From contig CAYNRU010000028.1 in the NCBI GenBank assembly GCA_964399635.1, positions 1 through 64,000 of the forward strand: a stretch of 64,000 nucleotides of DNA, given 5' to 3'. Source of the DNA: UBA4615 sp964399635. Lineage in GTDB: Bacteria > Pseudomonadota > Gammaproteobacteria > Burkholderiales > Burkholderiaceae_E. The first letter of the stretch is position 1; every line of letters begins with the position of its first letter. The position numbers and the translations under genes were made by a program. The notes beneath the pieces are model-generated. The model saw only the letters and a list, made by a program, of their open reading frames with translations. It searched no databases and had not been told where the DNA came from. Shown piece by piece: positions 43,183 to 52,061 of the stretch.

Positions 43183-43386
43183 TTGGCCAAACCCAACTAC
43201 CAGTACGAGAAGCGGCAGCGCGAGCTCGCCAAGAAGCACAAGAAGGCCGACAAGGCCGCCCGCAAGGCCTCCGGCAAGCCGGACGATCCGTCCGACGAGC
43301 CCGGCATCGACGCGCCCGCCGACGAGGCCATGGCCCAGCCCGACGCGGGGCAGCCTGGAACGCCGGGCGACGGCCGCGGCGCCTGA
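43183..43386 (+). CDS. Small basic hypothetical protein (AKPNYQYEKRQ type)
   Basis: A 67-residue protein of unknown function, conserved in Betaproteobacteria in my recollection, beginning (M)AKPNYQYEKRQRELAKKHKK, with a very basic helical N-terminus and an acidic, Pro-rich tail. The start is most likely the TTG at 43183, which gives the family N-terminus and is preceded by GAGGGG about ten bases upstream. The in-frame ATG at 43147 would add 12 residues but has no properly spaced Shine-Dalgarno sequence. A much longer upstream frame in the same phase is a GC artefact. Confidence 0.72.
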   Translation: MAKPNYQYEKRQRELAKKHKKADKAARKASGKPDDPSDEPGIDAPADEAMAQPDAGQPGTPGDGRGA

Positions 43387-43407
43387 TCCGTCCGCGCGCC
43401 GCGTCGC

Positions 43408-44073
43408 TCAGGCCGGCGCAGGCTTGTAGGTGTCCAGGGCGATGCCCTCGCGCGCGATCGCCGCGGCCACCGCGGGCTGCTGCGCGAGGCGGGCCACGAA
43501 GTCCCGGTAGGCCGGCAGCGTCTGCGGGTCGATCCCGGCGAATCCGCCCCAGCGCAGGAAAGTGAGCGCGTAGGCGTCGGCGAACGAGGGCCGCTCGCCG
43601 AGCAGCCACGGGTGCGCGCAGCCGAGCCATCCCTGGATCCGCTCGAGGTGTCTGCGGAACTGCACTACGGCGTGGGCGCGGACCTTGGCCTGCGCGTCGG
43701 CGTCGTCGGTGAACTGCTCCGTCCTGAAGACGCGCGTGAAGGTCGGGTGCACCGAGTTGTTCATCCAGGCCAGCATCGACAGCGCCTGGGCACGCCCCCA
43801 CGCATCTGCGGGCAACAGCCCCGCCGCCGGGAAGCTGCGATCGAGGTAGTCGCAGATCGCGACGATCTGCGTGAGCGGCTTGCCGTCCACCGTCAACACC
43901 GGCACCTGCGCGTCGGGGTTCATCGCCAGGTATTCGGGCGTGCGGTGCTCGCCCTTGTGGAACTTGATCGGCATGAAGCTCACCGCCTGCCCGGTGGCCG
44001 CGCGGATGGCCTCGAGCCCCACGTGCGGGACGAACGAACACGCGCCGGGCGCGTAGTACAGGCTGATGCTCAT
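43408..44073 (-). CDS. Glutathione S-transferase family protein
   Basis: A 221-residue GST. The N-terminal thioredoxin-like part starts ISLYYAPGACSFVPHVGLEA, with Cys11-Ser12 at the position used for glutathione activation in beta-class and related GSTs. NPDAQVPVLTVDG supplies the cis-Pro loop. The C-terminal helical part has WLLGERPSFADAYAL, the usual Asp-containing N-capping motif. The substrate is not known. AGGAGA precedes the ATG. It is divergent from the LhgO-like gene with a 108-base gap. Confidence 0.92.
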   Translation of the reverse strand: MSISLYYAPGACSFVPHVGLEAIRAATGQAVSFMPIKFHKGEHRTPEYLAMNPDAQVPVLTVDGKPLTQIVAICDYLDRSFPAAGLLPADAWGRAQALSMLAWMNNSVHPTFTRVFRTEQFTDDADAQAKVRAHAVVQFRRHLERIQGWLGCAHPWLLGERPSFADAYALTFLRWGGFAGIDPQTLPAYRDFVARLAQQPAVAAAIAREGIALDTYKPAPA

Positions 44074-44181
44074 GGGGTCTCCTGGGGGGCGTTCCGGATC
44101 CGCGGCGCGCGACGGCGCCCCGGCTGTCGTGGGCAAGGGTACCAAAGGGCCGGCGTGCCCGGGTCGCCTACAATCGGGGCG

Positions 44182-45303
44182 ATGGAGTCGGTCGATGCGG
44201 TGGTGGTGGGCGCGGGGGTCGTGGGCCTGGCGGTGGCGCGGGCGCTCGCCCTCTCGGGGCGCGAGGTGCTCGTGCTCGAGGCCGAGGAGGGGTTCGGCAC
44301 GCAGACCTCCTCGCGCAACTCCGAGGTCGTCCATGCCGGGATCTACTACCCGGTCGGATCGCTGAAGGCGCGGCTGTGCGTGGCCGGCAAGGCGCTGCTG
44401 TACCGGTACTGCGCCGAGCGCGGTGTCGCCCACCGGCGCATAGGCAAGATCCTCGTCGCGGCCGACGCGTCCGAGCTTCCCGCGCTGGCCGGTTACGCGA
44501 AGAAGGCCGCGGCCAACGGCGTCGCGCTCGAGCCGATGACCGCCGCCGAGGTCGCCCGCCGGGAACCCGCGGTGCGCGCGGTCGCCGGGCTGTGGTCGGA
44601 GTCCACCGGCATCATCGACAGCCACGGCCTGATGCTGGCGCTGCTGGGCGATGCGCAGTCGGGCGGCGCCACCCTGGTCACCCACACGCCGGTCACGCAC
44701 GGGCAGGCGCTCGATGGCGGCGTCGTGCTGCACACCGGCGGCGCCGACCCGATGGCGCTGCACTGCCGCCTGCTGGTCAATGCCGCCGGGCTGGGCGCGC
44801 AGCGCCTCGCGCTGGCCATCGAGGGCATGCCCGCGGCGCACGTGCCGCCGGCGCACTACGCAAAGGGCCACTACTTCACGCTCGCCGGCCGCTCGCCGTT
44901 CTCGCACCTGGTCTATCCGATGCCCGACCATGCGGGGCTCGGCATCCATGTGACGCTGGACCTCGGCGGCCAGTGCAAGTTCGGGCCGGACGTCACGCGC
45001 TGGCCGCAGGCCCCCGACTACGCGTTCGAGGACGGGCTCGAGCCCAAGTTCTACGAGGCGATCCGGCGCTACTGGCCGGGCCTGCCGGACGGTGCGCTGC
45101 AGCCGGGCTACACCGGCATCCGTCCCAAGGTCAGCGGACCCGCCGACCCGGCCGGTGACTTCATCCTGCAGGGCCCGGCCGTGCACGGCGTGCCGGGGCT
45201 GGTGAACCTGTTCGGCATCGAGTCGCCGGGGCTGACCTCGTCGCTCGCGATCGCCGAGGCGGTGCTGCACATGGCGGACCAGGCCGGCGCCGGGGCATGC
45301 TGA
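44182..45303 (+). CDS. FAD-dependent oxidoreductase, LhgO (L-2-hydroxyglutarate oxidase)-like
   Basis: A 373-residue DAO-family flavoenzyme. The FAD-binding fold starts VVVGAGVVGLAVARALA, followed by TSSRNSEVVHAGIYYPVGSLKA (split here as SSRNSEVVHAGIYYP and GSLKARLC), the signature of the L-2-hydroxyglutarate dehydrogenase/oxidase group. The C-terminal substrate part has GYTGIRPKVSG and FGIESPGLTSSLAIAE. It probably oxidises L-2-hydroxyglutarate or a similar 2-hydroxy acid and passes electrons to quinone. Its stop overlaps the next gene start by seven bases, so the EamA transporter is probably coexpressed. Confidence 0.87.
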   Translation: MESVDAVVVGAGVVGLAVARALALSGREVLVLEAEEGFGTQTSSRNSEVVHAGIYYPVGSLKARLCVAGKALLYRYCAERGVAHRRIGKILVAADASELPALAGYAKKAAANGVALEPMTAAEVARREPAVRAVAGLWSESTGIIDSHGLMLALLGDAQSGGATLVTHTPVTHGQALDGGVVLHTGGADPMALHCRLLVNAAGLGAQRLALAIEGMPAAHVPPAHYAKGHYFTLAGRSPFSHLVYPMPDHAGLGIHVTLDLGGQCKFGPDVTRWPQAPDYAFEDGLEPKFYEAIRRYWPGLPDGALQPGYTGIRPKVSGPADPAGDFILQGPAVHGVPGLVNLFGIESPGLTSSLAIAEAVLHMADQAGAGAC

Positions 45304-46172
45304 AGGCCGACAGCGCGCGCAACCGCCTGATCGGCATCGGCATCATCTCGGTGACCTTCGCGTGCTTCGCGGTACTCGACGCGAGCGCGAAGTGGCTGGT
45401 GCGCAGCCTGCCGGTGATCGAGGTCGTGTGGCTGCGCTTCGTCGTGCACGTCCTTTTCACCGGGCTGCTGCTCGCGCCGCGCCACGGCCGGGCGCTGCTG
45501 CGCACGCGGCACCCGCGCCTGCAGCTGCTGCGCGCCGCCATGCTGTTCAGCATGACCGGCCTGAACTTCTGGGCGCTGCAGTACCTGCAGCTCGCCGAGA
45601 CCGGCGCGGTGCAGTTCGCGGTGCCGATCCTGATCGCCCTGTTCGGCGCGTGGTTGCTGCACGAGCGGCTCGACGCCGGGCGCTGGGCGGCGATCGCCGT
45701 CGGCTTTTGCGGCGTGCTGCTGATCGTGCGCCCGGGCACCGGCAGCTTCCATCCGGCGATCCTGCTGTCGGTGTGCAACGCGGTGATCTACGCGCTCTTC
45801 AACCTGCTGACCCGCCGGCTCGCCGCGGTCGAGTCGCCCGAGGCGACGCAGTTCCTGTCGGCGCTTGGCGCGGCGATGCTGCTGACCCCGTTCGGGATCG
45901 CCGTCTGGCGCCCGCCCGCCTCCGGCGCCGAGTGGGCGCTGATCGGGCTGATGGGCGCGGCGGGTGGCCTGGGCCACTGGTTCCTCGCGGCGGCGCATCG
46001 ATTCGCGCCGGCCTCGGTGCTGGCGCCGTTCCTGTACCAGCAGGTCCTGTGGATGACGCTCTTCGGCTGGCTGGTGTTCGGCGACGTGCCCGGCACCGCA
46101 GTGGTCCTGGGCACCGCCGTGGTGATCGCGAGCGGCCTGTACCTGATCCTGCGCGAGCGGCGCGCAGACTGA
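45297..46172 (+). CDS. EamA/DMT-family permease
   Basis: A 291-residue membrane protein with ten predicted helices in two EamA repeats (about 9-140 and 150-285). WALQYLQLAETGAVQFAVPI in the first repeat and LAPFLYQQVLWMTLFGWLVF in the second are typical. DMT permeases of this type usually export metabolites or amino acids; the substrate is unknown. The ATG lies inside the end of the LhgO-like gene (ATGCTGA), suggesting translational coupling. Confidence 0.92.
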   Translation: MLKADSARNRLIGIGIISVTFACFAVLDASAKWLVRSLPVIEVVWLRFVVHVLFTGLLLAPRHGRALLRTRHPRLQLLRAAMLFSMTGLNFWALQYLQLAETGAVQFAVPILIALFGAWLLHERLDAGRWAAIAVGFCGVLLIVRPGTGSFHPAILLSVCNAVIYALFNLLTRRLAAVESPEATQFLSALGAAMLLTPFGIAVWRPPASGAEWALIGLMGAAGGLGHWFLAAAHRFAPASVLAPFLYQQVLWMTLFGWLVFGDVPGTAVVLGTAVVIASGLYLILRERRAD

Positions 46173-46233
46173 GGCGGGCGGCGCCGGCCGCCTCGGTTAC
46201 CATCGCCGCAGGCAACGCCCACTCTCGAGTCCG

Positions 46234-47004
46234 ATGACCGCGACGTCCCCCAGCCTCGGCCGCCCGGTCGACTTCGACCACTGGCCGTATCCCGCGATGG
46301 TCGCCCACCGCGGCGCGGGGCGGGTCGCGCCCGAGAACACGCTCGCCGCGATGCGGGCGGGCGCGGCCCTCGGCTACCGGATGGTCGAGTTCGACGTGAA
46401 GCTGACCGGCGACGGCACGCCGATCCTGATGCACGACGCGACGCTCGAGCGCACGACCGACGGCCGCGGGCTGGCCGGCTCGGTCACGCTCGCCGAGATC
46501 GCGCGGCTGGACGCCGGATCCTGGCTCGGGCCGGCGTGGGCTGGCGAGCCGGTGCCCACCTTCGCCGGCGTCGCGGCATGGCTTCGCGCCAACGGTGTGA
46601 TGGCCAACGTCGAGATCAAGCCCACGCCGGGTCGCGAGCGCGAGACCGGCGCCGCGGTCGCGATGGCCGCGGCGCATGCCTGGCAGGGCTGCGAGGTGCC
46701 GCCGCTGCTGTCCTCGTTCTCCGAGGAGGCGCTCGAGGCCGCGTTGCGCGTGTTGCCCGGGCTGCCGCGCGCGCTGCTGCTCGGCCATCTCCCCGACGAC
46801 TGGCCCGAGCGCCTGCGCCGCCTCGCGTGCGTGGCGCTCGACGCCGACCATAGGCTGCTGACGCGCGAGGTGGTCGCGCGCGCCCATGGCGAGGGCTTCC
46901 GCGTGCTCACCTACACCGCCAACGACCCCGCGCGCGTCGAGCAGCTGCGCGCCTGGGGCGTCGATGGCGTGATCACCGACGCGGTGGACCTGATCAGGCC
47001 CTGA
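46234..47004 (+). CDS. ugpQ: Glycerophosphodiester phosphodiesterase
   Basis: Hydrolyses glycerophosphodiesters to glycerol-3-phosphate and an alcohol. The 256-residue TIM barrel starts with the catalytic AHRGAGRVAPENT (His25, Arg26, Glu34, Asn35), continues with VEFDVKLTGDGTPILMHD and ERTTDG, and ends with TANDPARVEQLRAWGVDGVITD. No signal peptide is present, so it is cytoplasmic like UgpQ rather than periplasmic GlpQ. No Ugp transporter is in the window; glycerol kinase is 2 kb away on the other strand. Confidence 0.93.
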   Translation: MTATSPSLGRPVDFDHWPYPAMVAHRGAGRVAPENTLAAMRAGAALGYRMVEFDVKLTGDGTPILMHDATLERTTDGRGLAGSVTLAEIARLDAGSWLGPAWAGEPVPTFAGVAAWLRANGVMANVEIKPTPGRERETGAAVAMAAAHAWQGCEVPPLLSSFSEEALEAALRVLPGLPRALLLGHLPDDWPERLRRLACVALDADHRLLTREVVARAHGEGFRVLTYTANDPARVEQLRAWGVDGVITDAVDLIRP

Positions 47005-47090
47005 CCCAGCCGCGCGCCGCTACCGGGCGGGCGCGGTCGATGCGAACCGCCCGGCGCCGCCGGGCCCCACGACTTGGCACGGAGGAGACG

Positions 47091-47924
47091 ATGGCGGAGC
47101 AGAGGATTCGGGTGACGATCGAGGACGGCGTCGCTGATGTGCGACTCAGTCGTCCCGACAAGATGAACGCGCTCGACCCCGCGATGTTCGACGCGCTGGT
47201 CGAGACCGGCCGTGCGCTGATCGCGCAGCCCGGGCTGCGCGCGGTGGTGCTGTCGGGCGAGGGCCGCGCCTTCTGCGCCGGGCTCGACATGGGCCGCTTC
47301 GAGAAGATGGCCGACCGGCCGGGCGACGGCGGGCAGGGCGTGTCCCACGAGATGCGGCTCGGGCCGCGCAGCCATGGGCTGTCCAACGGGCCGCAGTACG
47401 CGGTCACGGTCTGGCGCGACGTGCCGGTCCCGGTGATCGCCGCGGTGCACGGCGTCGCCTTCGGTGGCGGCTTCCAGCTCGCGCTCGGGGCCGACATCCG
47501 CCTGGTGGCGCCCGACACGCGGATGTCGGTGATGGAGATCAAGTGGGGGCTGGTGCCCGACATGGGCGGCGCGCTGCTGATGGGCACCTTGGCCCGGGCC
47601 GACGTGATCCGCGAGCTCACCTTCACCGGTCGCGTGTTCGATGGCGTCGAGGCGCAGGCGCTGGGCTTCGCGACGCGCGTCTGCGCCGACCCGCGGGCCG
47701 AGGCGCTTGCGATGGCGCGCGAGATCGCCGGGCGCAGCCCCGACGCGATCCGTGCCGGCAAGCGACTGCTGCAGCGGGCCGAATCCGCCGACCCGGCCAC
47801 CATCCTGCAGGCCGAGTCCGACGAGCAGATCGCGCTGCTCGGCAGCGCCAACCAGGTCGAGGCGGTGACCGCCAACCTGCACAAGCGCGCGCCGGTGTTC
47901 CGGGACCCGGTGCCGGGGCGCTGA
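47091..47924 (+). CDS. Crotonase/enoyl-CoA hydratase family protein
   Basis: A 277-residue crotonase-fold enzyme. Oxyanion-hole segments GRAFCAGLDMG and HGVAFGGGFQLALGAD are intact, and MEIKWGLVPDMGGALLM carries the region where the catalytic Glu/Asp usually sits. The exact reaction (hydration, isomerisation or other) cannot be assigned. GGAGGAG lies before the ATG. It is convergent with the EamA permease gene across a gap of 93 bases. Confidence 0.88.
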   Translation: MAEQRIRVTIEDGVADVRLSRPDKMNALDPAMFDALVETGRALIAQPGLRAVVLSGEGRAFCAGLDMGRFEKMADRPGDGGQGVSHEMRLGPRSHGLSNGPQYAVTVWRDVPVPVIAAVHGVAFGGGFQLALGADIRLVAPDTRMSVMEIKWGLVPDMGGALLMGTLARADVIRELTFTGRVFDGVEAQALGFATRVCADPRAEALAMAREIAGRSPDAIRAGKRLLQRAESADPATILQAESDEQIALLGSANQVEAVTANLHKRAPVFRDPVPGR

Positions 47925-48017
47925 GTCGGCCGAGCGGGTACGGGGCATGCCGGTCCGGGACCGGCCGCGCGAGCCGGGCCTGCGTTCCGGCCTGCGCGCC
48001 CGCTTCGTCGCGACGCC

Positions 48018-49004
48018 TCAGCGGCGGTTGACGAGCCAGATGCCGGCCGCGATCAGCGCGGCGGCGGCCAGCAGGGACAGCGTCGCGATCTCGCCCAGCA
48101 GCAGCACCGCGAACCCGACCCCGAACAGCGGCGTGAGGAAGGTGAAGGCCGACACGCTCGCCGGCGAGTGACGCTGCACCATCACGAACCAGCCGAGATA
48201 GCTGAACGACGCCACCACCCCCACCTGATAGGCGAGCGCAGCCCAGACGACCGGCGTCGGGGCGAACACGCCGGGCTCGCCCCACACGAGCGAGGCGCAC
48301 AGCAGCAGCACCGCCGAGATCACCAGCTGGATGAGCAGCGTGCGCTCCACGCGCTCGGCGCGCAGGGGCGTGGCCTTGACGATCAGCGTCGTGACCGCCC
48401 ACAGCAGGCCCGCGGCCACGCACAGCAGGTCGCCGCGCCAGTCGCCCTGCGCGCTGCCGGCAGTTCGGTCCCCGAGCGCCACCACTACGCCCGCGAAGGC
48501 CAGCGCGAGTCCGGCGGTGCGCGACGCGGTGAGCCGGTCGCCGAGCAGCAGGTGCGCGCCGATCGCGACGAAGAACGGCGCCGTGTACAGCAGCACCGAC
48601 CCGCGCGCGGCGGTGGTCAGCGACAGGCCGATGAAGAGGCATACGAACTCGAGCGCGAAGGCCGTCCCGATCGCGAAGCCCCAACCCGCCATGCCCGGCG
48701 ACGGGCGCAGCGAGATGCCCTTGTGGCGCATCCACGCGGCCAGCAGCACCGCGGCGCCGACCGAGCGCAACCCGGCCTGCCACATCGGCGAGATGCCGGT
48801 GTTGCCCACCTTGATGGCGATCTGGCCGAGGCCCCAGATGGCGCACAGCATCACCATCGTGGCGGCCGCGCCCACGTCGATGGGACGTGGGGCGGCGGAG
48901 GGCGACACGGTGGTGCCGGTGTCGATGCCGACGGCAGTGCCCGACCCCGATCCCGATCCCGCAGCGTCCGTCGCCGTGTCGCCGTTCCGCCCGGCTGCGC
49001 TCAT
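48018..49004 (-). CDS. EamA/DMT-family permease
   Basis: A 328-residue permease with ten helices in two EamA repeats and a long Gly/Ser/Thr-rich N-terminal tail (about 1-45) not usual for the family. AIWGLGQIAIKVGNTGISPM and SLTTAARGSVLLYTAPFFVA in repeat one, and SAFTFLTPLFGVGFAVLLLGE in repeat two (quoted ends are family-typical), support the call. The ATG at 49004 overlaps the glpK stop (ATGA), so it is probably made from the glpK message. It might export a glycerol-related metabolite, but that is speculation from position. Confidence 0.9.
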   Translation of the reverse strand: MSAAGRNGDTATDAAGSGSGSGTAVGIDTGTTVSPSAAPRPIDVGAAATMVMLCAIWGLGQIAIKVGNTGISPMWQAGLRSVGAAVLLAAWMRHKGISLRPSPGMAGWGFAIGTAFALEFVCLFIGLSLTTAARGSVLLYTAPFFVAIGAHLLLGDRLTASRTAGLALAFAGVVVALGDRTAGSAQGDWRGDLLCVAAGLLWAVTTLIVKATPLRAERVERTLLIQLVISAVLLLCASLVWGEPGVFAPTPVVWAALAYQVGVVASFSYLGWFVMVQRHSPASVSAFTFLTPLFGVGFAVLLLGEIATLSLLAAAALIAAGIWLVNRR

Positions 49005-50509
49005 CCGGCGCTGCGCACGCGCGCGACCGCCGCGTGCCAGTCGGCGATCCGCGACTGCGCATCGGCGCGCGTCATCGCTGGCTCGAAGCGCCGGTCGAGT
49101 TGCCAGTGCGCGGCCAGTTCGTCGGGCCCGGCCCAGAATCCGGCCGCGAGGCCTGCGAGGTTGGCTGCGCCCAGCGCGGTCGTCTCGAGCACCCGGGGCC
49201 TGAGCACCGGGACGCCGAGCAGATCGGCCTGGAACTGCATCAGCAGGTTGTTGGCGGAGGCGCCGCCATCGACCCGCAGTTCGGTGAGCGGCGCGGCCGC
49301 ATCCTGCTGCATCGCGGCGAGCAGGTCGGCGCTCTGGAAGGCGATCGCCTCCAGCGCAGCCCGTGCGACGTGGGCACGGGTCGCGCCGCGGGTCAGACCC
49401 AGCATCGCGCCGCGCGCCTCGGCGTCCCACCAGGGCGCGCCGAGCCCTGTGAACGCCGGCACCATGTGCACGCCTGCCGTATCGGGCACCGACGCGGCGA
49501 GCGCCTCGATCTCGGCGGCGTTCGTGATCATGCCCAGCCCGTCGCGCAGCCACTGCACCAGCGCTCCGGCCACGAACACGCTGCCCTCTAGCGCGTAGCG
49601 CCGCTCGATGCCGGCGCCGGTCGCGAGCGTCCAGGCCGCGGTGGTGAGCAGCCCCGAGGCCGAGGCCTGCGGCCGCTCCCCAGTGTTCATCAGCAGGAAG
49701 CAGCCGGTGCCGTAGGTGTTCTTGGCCATGCCGGGCTCGAAGCAGGCCTGGCCGAAGAGCGCGGCCTGCTGGTCGCCGGCGATCCCGGCGAGCGGCACCC
49801 GTCGGCCCTCGAGGCTCACCTCGCCGATCAGGCCCGCAGACGGCACGATCGCAGGCAGCAGCGCCCGCGGCACGTTGAACAGGTCGAGCAGCGTGTCGCT
49901 CCAGTCGCAGGCATGCAGGTCGTAGAGCAGCGTGCGGCTCGCATTGGAGGGGTCGGTCACGTGGAGCGCGCCGTCCGACAGCTTCCAGGCGAGCCAGCTG
50001 TCGATGGTCCCGAAGGCGAGCTCGCCGCGTTCGGCGCGCGCGCGCGCGCCGGGTACGTGATCGAGCAGCCAGGCGATCTTGGTCGCCGAGAAGTACGGGT
50101 CGAGGACCAGCCCGGTGCGTGCGCGGACAGCGGGTTCGTGGCCTTCGGCGCGCAGCGTCGCGCACTGCGCGGCGGTGCGGCGGTCCTGCCACACGATCGC
50201 GGGCGCGATCGGCTCGCCGCTCGCCCGGTCCCACACCAGGGTGGTCTCGCGCTGGTTGGTGATGCCGATCGCATGGACCCGGTCGATCGAGACGCGGGCG
50301 CGGGCGAGCACCTCGGCGATGGTGGCGCGCTGCGTGGCCCAGATCTCGGACGCGTCGTGCTCGACCCAGCCGGGCTGCGGGAAGTGCTGGCGGAATTCGC
50401 GCTGCGCGGTGGCGACCGGCGTGCCGCTGCGATCGAAGAGGATCGAGCGGGAGGAGGTCGTGCCCTGGTCGAGCGCGAGCAGGAGCGTGGGGGAGGGCGT
50501 GCCGTGCAT
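49001..50509 (-). CDS. glpK: Glycerol kinase
   Basis: Phosphorylates glycerol to glycerol-3-phosphate. The 502-residue FGGY-family kinase has the phosphate loop ALDQGTTSSRSILFD near the start, the AIVWQDRRT segment, the family signature TYGTGCFLLMNTG, and PAFTGLGAPWW. Length is normal. The gene lies 83 bases downstream of imuB on the same strand, so transcripts from the SOS promoter could run into it. No GlpF, GlpD or GlpR gene is adjacent. Its stop overlaps the EamA permease start. Confidence 0.97.
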   Translation of the reverse strand: MHGTPSPTLLLALDQGTTSSRSILFDRSGTPVATAQREFRQHFPQPGWVEHDASEIWATQRATIAEVLARARVSIDRVHAIGITNQRETTLVWDRASGEPIAPAIVWQDRRTAAQCATLRAEGHEPAVRARTGLVLDPYFSATKIAWLLDHVPGARARAERGELAFGTIDSWLAWKLSDGALHVTDPSNASRTLLYDLHACDWSDTLLDLFNVPRALLPAIVPSAGLIGEVSLEGRRVPLAGIAGDQQAALFGQACFEPGMAKNTYGTGCFLLMNTGERPQASASGLLTTAAWTLATGAGIERRYALEGSVFVAGALVQWLRDGLGMITNAAEIEALAASVPDTAGVHMVPAFTGLGAPWWDAEARGAMLGLTRGATRAHVARAALEAIAFQSADLLAAMQQDAAAPLTELRVDGGASANNLLMQFQADLLGVPVLRPRVLETTALGAANLAGLAAGFWAGPDELAAHWQLDRRFEPAMTRADAQSRIADWHAAVARVRSAG

Positions 50510-50592
50510 GATCGGTGCAGTGTAGCCGCGGCCCGGTGCGCGATGCACCTTCCCGGATGCATTCGCGGCACGCTGCGGCGCCGGTGCGCGGC

Positions 50593-52047
50593 TCAGCCGA
50601 ACACGCCCTGCAGGAACCAGCCGCCGTCGGTGCCGGCGGTCCGCGTGCGGTAGATCCAGACCCAGCCCGCCGACTCGCCCTCGGCGACGAAGTAGTCGCG
50701 CTGCACCAGGTGATCGTCCCACCAGCCGGTCTCGATCCGCTCGGGGCCGGCCAGCAGGGTCAGCGGTCCGTGCCACCATGGCCGCTGCTCGCGCTCGGCG
50801 AGCGCCACCGGCGCCTGCAGCAGCCACAGGGGCCGTGGCATGCCGGGCAGCGGCGCGTCGGTGCGCTGCACCGGCCGATCGACCGGCTCGACGCGATAGG
50901 CGCTCTCGGGCCGGTGGTCGGCCGCCAGCTGCAGGCGGTGCACCTGGTCGCGACCCAGCCGTGCCTGCAGGCGCTCGATGAGCCGCGCGAGTCCCTCGGC
51001 GTCGGTGCCCGGCGCGGGGAACAGCTCGCCGTGGGTGCCGGGCAGCGTCACCACCCGTTCGCAGTCGAGCCGCAGCGTGTGCACCGGAGCCGGCAGCGTC
51101 AGCACCCCCAGCCGCTCGCGCAGCACGGCGATCAGCCGCTCCGGGTCGCGGCTGGGCTGCGCCAGCCGCAGCGCGACGCGCGTGTCGGGGTGCTCGTTGC
51201 GGTCCCGGTCGTGCTCGCCGGTCAGCACCGCCTCGCGCGTGGCGCCCTGGCGCGCGCCGAGCCAGCCGCAGAGCTGCAGCACCAGCCGGCGCGACGCGAA
51301 CAGCAGCGCGTCGGCGTGCTCCACCTGCGCGAGCAGCTCGAGCCGCACCGAGAACCGGGCCGGCGCCTCGAACCAGCGGCGCGGCTCGGCCTGGCGCCCG
51401 AGCGCCGCGTCGAGCTCGGCCAGCAGCGCCTTGCCGTAGCGTCGCGCCAGGCCCGTGCGCGGCAGCCGTGCGAGGTCGGCGAACCGGCGCACACCGATGG
51501 CGGCCAGCGCCTCCCGGTGCGGGGCGGCCGACGCGAGCAGCGCCACCGGCAGTGGCCCGAGGCCGGCGGCGAGCAGCGACTCGTGCTCGATGCAGGCCCC
51601 GTCACTCCGGCTGGCCAGCAGCCAGGCCGCGGTGGGCGTGGGGGCGATGGCCGTCCGCAGACCGAACCCGAGCTCCGCCAGGCCCTCGCGCACGCGGGCG
51701 ATCAGCCGCTCGCGGCCGCCGAACAGCCGCAGGCTCGCCCCGACATCGAGCAGCACCGTGTCGGGCGGCTGCAGGCTGACCCCGGGGGTGAACTGCAGCA
51801 GCCAGCCGGCGACCTGCTCCAGCGCATCGCGCTCGCGGACCGCGTCGTGCTCGACGATCCGCAGGTCGGCCGCGAGCGACAGGGCGGTGGCGCGCCGCAT
51901 GCCGGGCCGCAGCCCGAGCGCCCACGCGGCGTCGCTCGCCTGCAGCACCTGCAGCCGGTCGCAGACCGCCAGCGGTGCGTCGCCCTCGTGGGCACGCAGC
52001 GCGCAGTCGAGGGCGAGCCGATGGCACTGCACGGCGATCCAGAGCAT
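50593..52047 (-). CDS. imuB: ImuB, catalytically inactive Y-family polymerase homologue
   Basis: A 484-residue protein of the ImuB/DinP-like group, which links DnaE2 to the beta clamp in the SOS mutasome. It has the Y-family fold from MLWIAVQCHRLALD, but the metal-binding acidic residues of true polymerases are replaced: VQCHRLA where DinB has the DMD motif, and VLLDVGASLRLFGG in the second motif. That agrees with an inactive polymerase. The ATG at 52047 follows GGAG, 14 bases after the imuA stop. The C-terminal 60 residues (HLVQRDYFVAEGESAGWVWI) are typical of ImuB. Confidence 0.94.
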   Translation of the reverse strand: MLWIAVQCHRLALDCALRAHEGDAPLAVCDRLQVLQASDAAWALGLRPGMRRATALSLAADLRIVEHDAVRERDALEQVAGWLLQFTPGVSLQPPDTVLLDVGASLRLFGGRERLIARVREGLAELGFGLRTAIAPTPTAAWLLASRSDGACIEHESLLAAGLGPLPVALLASAAPHREALAAIGVRRFADLARLPRTGLARRYGKALLAELDAALGRQAEPRRWFEAPARFSVRLELLAQVEHADALLFASRRLVLQLCGWLGARQGATREAVLTGEHDRDRNEHPDTRVALRLAQPSRDPERLIAVLRERLGVLTLPAPVHTLRLDCERVVTLPGTHGELFPAPGTDAEGLARLIERLQARLGRDQVHRLQLAADHRPESAYRVEPVDRPVQRTDAPLPGMPRPLWLLQAPVALAEREQRPWWHGPLTLLAGPERIETGWWDDHLVQRDYFVAEGESAGWVWIYRTRTAGTDGGWFLQGVFG

Positions 52048-52061
52048 GCCGGGCTCCGGGC

